NCBI GenBank assembly: GCA_946479855.1 | Contig: CAMLHL010000026.1 | Span: forward strand, 1-33,235 | Direction: 5' to 3' | Source of the DNA: an uncultured Pseudomonadota bacterium | Lineage (GTDB): Bacteria > Pseudomonadota > Gammaproteobacteria > Burkholderiales > Rhodocyclaceae | Length of the DNA stretch: 33,235 nt | Shown here: positions 27,166 to 33,235 of the stretch, one piece after another | Numbering within the stretch: the stretch's first letter is position 1 | How the letters are laid out: each line of letters starts with the position of its first letter | Position numbers and translations under genes: made by a program | The notes under the pieces: generated by a model | Seen by the model: only the letters and a program-made list of their open reading frames with translations | Told to the model about the DNA's origin: nothing | The model's database searches: none

Positions 27166-28185
27166 ATGAATCCCCACTGGCGCAGCTTTCTTGAATCGAC
27201 CGAAGGTGTTTTCGACGGCAATTCGACCGAGCTTCTCAATTTTGGCGATGCCGCCGGCGAACTGCAGGCCGCCGTCCGGCAAACGGTCGTCGTCCCGTTG
27301 ACCCATCTCGGGTTGATCGAAGCCAGCGGTGAGGATGGCAAGACTTTCCTGCATAGCCAATTCACCAACGACATCAACCACCTGGCCGGGAGCCAGGCTC
27401 AACATGCCGGCTGGTGCAATGCCAAGGGACGGATGCAGGCGAGCTTTCTCGTCTGGCGCCACGATGACAGGTATTTTCTCGGGCTCGCTGCCGATTTGCA
27501 GGAAGCCACCCAGAAACGCCTGCAGATGTTCGTGCTGCGTTCCAAGGTCAAGCTCGCCTCGCTGACCGACCAGGTGGTCATGCTCGGCCTCGCCGGACCG
27601 CAAGCCGAAGAAGCGCTGGCCGATGCTGCCCTGCCCTGTCCGGCCGAGGCCATGACCACGGCCACCGCCGCTGGCGACCTCACGGTGCTTCGTCTTGACG
27701 CGGCGCGCTTCATGATCATTGCACCGGAATCAGCGATGGTCACGCTATGGCAGAAACTGACCGTCAAGGCTCGCCCCGCCGGCGTCCCGGTCTGGCGCTG
27801 GCTGGACATACAATCCGCCTTCCCGCTGGTCACACTGGCCACCAAGGAAGAATTTGTGCCGCAGATGGCCGACTTCGAGAAGATTGGCGGCGTCAGCTTC
27901 CACAAGGGCTGCTACCCGGGGCAGGAAGTCGTCGCCCGGACGCAGTACCTCGGCAAGGTCAAGCGCCATCTGTTCCGCCTGACCAGTCCGCAGGCGCTCA
28001 AGGCTGGCGATGCACTGCATTCCCCGGACAATCCTGATCAGTCCTGCGGCATGGTAATGACCGTCGCACCGTCGCCGACCGGCGGCTACGAAGCACTGGC
28101 CGTCGTCCAGAGCAATTTTGCCGACAATGTCCGCCTGGGTTCGCTGGACGGCCCGGTGGTACGAACTGCTGCGGTCAACCCGTAA
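27166..28185 (+). CDS. ygfZ: YgfZ/GcvT-domain folate-binding protein (Fe-S cluster maintenance)
   Basis: A 339-residue tetrahydrofolate-binding protein that supports assembly or repair of certain Fe-S enzymes. The family signature K-G-C-Y-x-G-Q-E is present as FHKGCYPGQEVVARTQYLG. The GcvT-like N-terminal half includes VPLTHLGLIEASGEDGKTFLHSQ and FTNDINHL, then WCNAKGRMQASFLVW. ATG 27166 has GGAG at 5-bp spacing; the frame is open upstream to 27100 but without a ribosome binding site. It is divergent from mltG and 12 bp upstream of the NRDE gene, with which it probably forms an operon. Confidence 0.94.
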   Translation: MNPHWRSFLESTEGVFDGNSTELLNFGDAAGELQAAVRQTVVVPLTHLGLIEASGEDGKTFLHSQFTNDINHLAGSQAQHAGWCNAKGRMQASFLVWRHDDRYFLGLAADLQEATQKRLQMFVLRSKVKLASLTDQVVMLGLAGPQAEEALADAALPCPAEAMTTATAAGDLTVLRLDAARFMIIAPESAMVTLWQKLTVKARPAGVPVWRWLDIQSAFPLVTLATKEEFVPQMADFEKIGGVSFHKGCYPGQEVVARTQYLGKVKRHLFRLTSPQALKAGDALHSPDNPDQSCGMVMTVAPSPTGGYEALAVVQSNFADNVRLGSLDGPVVRTAAVNP

Positions 28186-28916
28186 AAACGGGTAAAAATG
28201 TGCCTGATTGTCGTCGGCTGGCGGGTGCATCCGGACTACCCGCTAGTTGTTGCCGCTAACCGTGACGAGTTCTACGCCCGTCCGAGCACCGCGATCACCC
28301 GCTGGCCGGACGCACCGCAGGTCATCGGCGGACTGGACCTCGAAGCGGGTGGCACATGGCTGGGGATCAGCGAGAGCGGCCGCTTTGCGGCGGTCACCAA
28401 TGTCCGCGAACCTGGCATGGCCAAGGGCGAACGCTCACGCGGCGCCTTGACCCGGGAGTTTCTGACGGCCAGTTCAACTGCCGGTGACTATGCTTCCAGA
28501 ATCGATGGGGCTCGGTATTCCGGCTTCAATCTGTTGCTTGGCGACGGTGAATCGCTGGTCTATTGCTCCAATCGTGACGGCCAGCCACGCCTTTTGGCGC
28601 CGGGCATCTACGGACTATCGAACCATCTGCTCGACAGCCCCTGGCCGAAACTGCTGGCGGCGCGCGAAGGCTTTGCCGAAGCCCTGCCCGGCCTGCCCGA
28701 CGAAGCGGCGTTTTTTGCCCTGCTCGCAGACCAGTCCATTGTCGCCGACGAAAACCTGCCCAGGACCGGCGTCCCCATCGAATGGGAAAGGCTGTTGTCG
28801 GCCATCTTCGTCAAATCGGAAAACTACGGTACACGTGCCTCGACGCTGCTTTGGCAAAATAGCTGCGGTGCCGTCACGGTGCACGAACAAAGATTCGGCC
28901 CGCATGGCCAGCCGCT

Positions 28917-29947
<1,031 letters not shown>

Positions 29948-30023
29948 TCAAGCATCATCAAAAACCGTCGGAAAAATGTCTATCGGAAGGGCCGGAAGTA
30001 TAGCGCCACCCGTCATCGGCGCC

Positions 30024-30608
30024 CTAGTTGCCTTGCAACAAGGCGCTGAGATCGGCAGCGATGTCTTCGACGCTGGCGGTATCCTTGACGTAGAGGCGCA
30101 GGCGGCCAGCCGGATCGAAGACATAGGCGCCCGCCGAATGGTCAATGACGTAGCCCAGTTCACCTTCGACCGCCTTGCGGGCAGCGAAGACCCGAAACTC
30201 TTCGGTAACGGCTTTGGTTTGCGCGGCATCTCCCCGCAAGCCAAGAAAGGTCGGATTGAACCACGGCACGAAATTCTTGAGGCGCTCGGCGCTATCGCGT
30301 TCCGGGTCGACCGTCACAAACAGCACCTGAACCCTCGTCGCATCGGCACCGAGCGTTTTCATTACTGCAGCCAGACGCGTCAGCATGGTCGGGCAGATAT
30401 CCGGGCAGGAGGTGTAGCCGAAAAACAAGACAATGGCCTTGCCGCGAAAGTCGGCCAGTGATCGTGACTGCCCCTGATGATCGGTCAGGGTCAGCTGGCG
30501 CCCGAAAGTGGCGCCGGTCAGATCGGTGTTGTGAAACGCCACCGGCGCCCGGTTGCAGGCCAGCAGGGCGACAACAGACAACAGCAGAAAGAGGCGGCGA
30601 TTGATCAC
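30024..30608 (-). CDS. SCO-family copper chaperone lipoprotein
   Basis: A 194-residue thioredoxin-fold protein that delivers or reduces copper for the CuA site of cytochrome oxidase. The N-terminus (MINRRLFLLLSVVALLAC) has a lipobox with C18 as the lipidation site. The copper-binding residues are C68 and C72 in GYTSCPDICPTM and the His in YVIDHSAGAYVFD. It is divergent from coxB across 76 bp, which fits a role in loading its CuA site and possibly shared regulation. Confidence 0.95.
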   Translation of the reverse strand: MINRRLFLLLSVVALLACNRAPVAFHNTDLTGATFGRQLTLTDHQGQSRSLADFRGKAIVLFFGYTSCPDICPTMLTRLAAVMKTLGADATRVQVLFVTVDPERDSAERLKNFVPWFNPTFLGLRGDAAQTKAVTEEFRVFAARKAVEGELGYVIDHSAGAYVFDPAGRLRLYVKDTASVEDIAADLSALLQGN

Positions 30609-30632
30609 GATGAAAATTTCTGAACTATTTCA

Positions 30633-30648
30633 TGAAGAATGATTCTCA
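30633..30648. promoter_or_regulatory. Fur-box-like sequence between sco and coxB
   Basis: Read on the minus strand, TGAGAATCATTCTTCA matches 11 of the first 15 positions of the Fur 7-1-7 consensus TGATAATCATTATCA. It lies in the 76-bp divergent promoter region, so it could control both genes. The match is partial and no -35/-10 is clear. Confidence 0.3.
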
Positions 30649-30684
30649 CCTGCCAGTTCGGTTCTCACAAGGGGAGGGAACAGC

Positions 30685-31899
30685 ATGGCGAGTTGTGCAT
30701 TTGAAACTCGGGTGACAACAATCATCAACCCAATGCTTGCTGAACGACTGCTTCGCAGCCTCTCACTTTGTCTTGCCCTGCTTTTACCGAAACTGGCTTT
30801 TGCCGCCTACAGTTTCAATTTCCCGGAACCGGTCACCCCGATCGCGCGGGAAACCCTGCATATCCACAACGAATTCATGCTGGTCATCACCGTTCTGTTC
30901 GTGGTGGTCTTCGCCATCATGATCTATTCGATGATCAGGCACCGGAAGAGTTCAGGGCACGCGCCAGCCAGATTTACCGGACCAACCGGGGCCATGCAAT
31001 GGTTCTGGGCTCTGGTTCCCTTTGCCATCCTGCTTTTCATCGACTTCGTGCTGATGGGCATTCCGGCCGTCAAAGCCATCATCAACATGGAAGACACCAA
31101 GACCCGCGCCGACATCGTGCTCAAGGTCACCGGCATGCAGTGGAAATGGCAGTACGAATACCCTGAAGCCGGCGTCAAGTTCATCAGCACGCTGGCAACG
31201 CCGCGCGAGCAGATCAGTAACGCCGCAGCCAAGGGCGAGCATTATCTGCTCGAGGTGGACAAACCGGTGGTATTGCCGGTCGGCAAGAAAGTCCGTGTCC
31301 TGCTGACCTCGCTCGACGTCATCCATACCTGGTGGGTGCCACAATTCGGGGTCAAGCGCGATGCCGTCCCCGGTTTCCTGCGCGAAACCTGGTTGCTGAT
31401 CGAGAAACCCGGCATCTATCGCGGCCAATGCGCCGAACTGTGCGGCAAGGATCATGGTTTCATGCCCGTCGTCGTCCATGCCGTGCCGGAACCGGAATAC
31501 CTGGCCTGGCTGGAGCAGCAGAAAGCCGAAGCCAAGGCTGCGGCCGGCGGGGCCGACAAGGCATGGAGCCGCGAGGAACTGATGGCCAAGGGCAAGGAAG
31601 TCTATGAAAAAATCTGTGCCGCCTGCCACCAGCCCGAAGGCCAGGGCCTGCCCCCAACCTTCCCCGCGCTCGCCGGCAGCAAGCTGGTCAACGGTCCGTT
31701 GCTCGGCATGGATGGCAAGGTCATCAAGGACAGCCATGTCGACCGGGTGATGAACGGCAAGGCCGGGACGGCGATGCAGGCGTTCAGGAACAGCCTCTCC
31801 GATGTCGAACTGGCAGCGATCATCACTTACGAACGCAACAGTTTCGGCAACAAGAAGGGCGACATGATCCAGCCTGCCCAGATCAAGGCCTTGCGCTAG
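30685..31899 (+). CDS. coxB: Cytochrome c oxidase subunit II fused to a C-terminal cytochrome c domain
   Basis: A 404-residue protein, longer than a plain subunit II because of the added heme domain. It has an N-terminal hydrophobic signal (about 22-40), TM1 about 64-84 and TM2 about 108-130. The CuA domain carries all ligands: HTWWVPQFGVKRDAVPG and CAELCGKDHGFM. A cytochrome c domain (about 295-385) has the heme site CAACH and a distal Met in GTAMQAF, so electrons can enter without a separate cytochrome c. ATG 30685 has GGGGAGGG 6 bp upstream. At the start of TM2 (ARFTGPTGAMQWFWALVP), Q105 occupies the position of the K-pathway entrance Glu (E101 in Rhodobacter sphaeroides subunit II). It is followed 9 bp later by coxA. 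Confidence 0.95.
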   Translation: MASCAFETRVTTIINPMLAERLLRSLSLCLALLLPKLAFAAYSFNFPEPVTPIARETLHIHNEFMLVITVLFVVVFAIMIYSMIRHRKSSGHAPARFTGPTGAMQWFWALVPFAILLFIDFVLMGIPAVKAIINMEDTKTRADIVLKVTGMQWKWQYEYPEAGVKFISTLATPREQISNAAAKGEHYLLEVDKPVVLPVGKKVRVLLTSLDVIHTWWVPQFGVKRDAVPGFLRETWLLIEKPGIYRGQCAELCGKDHGFMPVVVHAVPEPEYLAWLEQQKAEAKAAAGGADKAWSREELMAKGKEVYEKICAACHQPEGQGLPPTFPALAGSKLVNGPLLGMDGKVIKDSHVDRVMNGKAGTAMQAFRNSLSDVELAAIITYERNSFGNKKGDMIQPAQIKALR

Positions 31900-31908
31900 G
31901 AGACCGAG

Positions 31909-33235
31909 ATGAGCATAGCCACCACCCACGCTGTCGAACCCCCGGCCGAACATTATCCGAATGGCTGGCTACGCTGGCTGACGACGACGAACCACAAGGA
32001 CATCGGCACGATGTACATGACGTTCGCCCTGATCATGTTCTTTGTCGGCGGCATGATGATCCTCGGCGTCCGGGCCGAACTGTTCCAGCCCGGTCTGCAG
32101 CTGATGAAGCCGGAATTCTTCAACCAGTTGATCGGCATCCACGCCCTGGTAATGATTTTCGGGGCACTGATGCCGGCGGCCACCGGCTTCGCCAACTGGA
32201 TGATCCCGCTGATGATCGGCGCCCCGGACATGGCGCTGCCGCGCCTGAACAACTGGGGATTCTGGCTGCTGCCGCCGGCCGCCATCCTGCTCACCATGCC
32301 CTTCCTGCTCGCCCTGTTCGGTGTCGGCGATGGCGCGCTGGCCACCGGCTGGACCTTCTATGCGCCGCTTTCCGTGCAGGGCGGCATCGGTGTCGATTTC
32401 GCTATCCTCGCCATACATATCTTCGGCATTTCGTCGATCATGGGTTCGATCAACATCATCGTCACCATCTTCAATATGCGCGCCCCCGGCATGACGATGA
32501 TGAAACTGCCGCTCTTCGCCTGGGGCTGGCTGATCACCGCCTTCCTGCTGATCGCCACCCTCCCCGTGCTGGCCGGCGCGGTGACCATGCTGCTCACTGA
32601 TCGCCATTTCGGCACCCACTTCTTCAACGCAGCCGGTGGTGGCGATCCCATCCTGTTCCAGCACCTGTTCTGGTTCTTCGGCCATCCCGAGGTCTACATC
32701 CTGCTGCTGCCAGTCTGGGGGCTGATCCCGCATGTCTTGTCGACCTTCTCGCGCAAGCCGACCTACGGCCATACGGCCCAGATCTACAGCTTCATCGCCA
32801 TCGGCATCCTGTCGGTAGTCGTCTGGGCACACCACATCCTGACCTCGGGCATGCCGATCCCGGCGCTGATTTATTTCATGTTCAGCACCATGGCGATTTC
32901 CCTGCCGCTGGCGGTGCTCTTCTTTTGCTGGATCGCCACCATGTGGAAGGGGGCGATGACGTTCGAGACGCCGATGCTGTTCGCCGTCGGTTTCATCGTG
33001 CTGTTCGGCATCGCCGGCCTGACCGGGCTGGTCCTCGCCGACGTCGCGGCCGATGCCCAGTACCACCACAGCTACTTCGTCGTTGCCCATTTCCATTACG
33101 CGCTGTTCGCCGGCGGCATCATGGGCGTGATCACTGGCGTCTATTACTGGCTGCCGAAGTGGACCGGCCACATGTACAGTGAAAAGCTCGGCAAGCTGCA
33201 TTTCTGGCTGACCGTCGTTTCCTTCAACCTGACCT
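31909..33235 (+). CDS. coxA: Cytochrome c oxidase subunit I (3' end beyond window), K-pathway Lys replaced
   Basis: A heme-copper oxidase catalytic subunit; 442 codons are visible. The start ATG 31909 has AGGAG at 6-bp spacing. Conserved features: the low-spin heme His in GIHALVMIFGALMPA, the D-pathway Asp in GAPDMALPRLNN, E261 with H259 and Y263 in FGHPEVYILLLP (D-pathway Glu, CuB ligand and cross-linked Tyr), VVWAHHILTSGMP (CuB His pair) and VVAHFHYALFAGG. In the helix usually reading TMxxAVPTGIKIFSW, this protein reads STMAISLPLAVLFFCW, so L337 stands where the K-pathway Lys is expected; T327 is retained. Other variants: HA instead of HG after the heme His, and HHSYFVVAHFHY instead of HDTYYVVAHFHY. 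This suggests an A-type subgroup with an altered K pathway. Confidence 0.96.
   Translation, partial: MSIATTHAVEPPAEHYPNGWLRWLTTTNHKDIGTMYMTFALIMFFVGGMMILGVRAELFQPGLQLMKPEFFNQLIGIHALVMIFGALMPAATGFANWMIPLMIGAPDMALPRLNNWGFWLLPPAAILLTMPFLLALFGVGDGALATGWTFYAPLSVQGGIGVDFAILAIHIFGISSIMGSINIIVTIFNMRAPGMTMMKLPLFAWGWLITAFLLIATLPVLAGAVTMLLTDRHFGTHFFNAAGGGDPILFQHLFWFFGHPEVYILLLPVWGLIPHVLSTFSRKPTYGHTAQIYSFIAIGILSVVVWAHHILTSGMPIPALIYFMFSTMAISLPLAVLFFCWIATMWKGAMTFETPMLFAVGFIVLFGIAGLTGLVLADVAADAQYHHSYFVVAHFHYALFAGGIMGVITGVYYWLPKWTGHMYSEKLGKLHFWLTVVSFNLT

Noticed and set aside
31969..33201. A 410-codon His/Asp/Gln-rich minus-strand frame
   Set aside because: Antisense to coxA; the composition is the typical mirror of a hydrophobic membrane protein.

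Overview
The window looks like chromosomal DNA of a GC-rich betaproteobacterium, most likely a Rhodocyclales member (Dechloromonas/Azonexus-like). This is inferred from gene content and order: an mltG-tmk-holB-pilZ-tatD cluster, a DUF3348-DUF802-OmpA-DUF2894 cluster and a GlgE-pathway operon. No taxonomic marker gene is present. I see no rRNA, tRNA, CRISPR array, intact insertion sequence or integrase.

Layout. (1) 1-5033, minus strand: a GlgE-pathway alpha-glucan operon, in transcription order a 49-codon small ORF with a very strong ribosome binding site, glgB, glgE, treS (cut by the window edge). (2) 5034-6896: a perfect 18-bp inverted repeat, a hairpin, a secreted Pro-rich protein of unknown function and another hairpin. 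(3) 6897-11386, plus strand: a tightly coupled four-gene operon, DUF3348, a MotA/ExbB-like channel protein with a tail of about 600 residues (DUF802), a MotB/OmpA-like protein and DUF2894. (4) 11569-13379: a small-alarmone-hydrolase-like HD protein (minus) and an alpha/beta-hydrolase esterase (plus), separated by a gene-free stretch with an inverted repeat. (5) 13539-16269: a possible small ORF, then an acetyl-CoA-synthetase-like ligase, an acyl carrier protein and a GNAT acetyltransferase in one operon. (6) 16718-22493: alanine dehydrogenase, a divergent LonC-like protease, an orphan Tat-exported solute-binding protein and an N-acetylmuramidase-type lysin. (7) 27073-22640, minus strand: mltG-tmk-holB-pilZ-tatD-ankyrin, chained mostly by 4-bp start/stop overlaps. 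(8) 27166-30608: ygfZ and an NRDE protein (plus), meeting an L,D-transpeptidase/tadA pair (minus) tail to tail; then an SCO copper chaperone (minus). (9) 30685-end: divergent from sco, coxB fused to a cytochrome c domain, then coxA, cut by the window end.

How the genes work together. TreS, GlgE and GlgB connect trehalose to branched alpha-glucan through maltose-1-phosphate. The four-gene cluster has the architecture of an ion-driven stator motor with a very long cytoplasmic tail, formally like ZorAB of Zorya but without the Zorya effector genes; it is the best candidate here for an undescribed system. The oxidase operon lacks the usual K-pathway lysine in subunit I and the glutamate at the pathway entrance in subunit II, while the D-pathway residues and metal ligands are intact. 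The acs-ACP-GNAT trio suggests an acyl-activating enzyme encoded with its own carrier and possible acetylating regulator.
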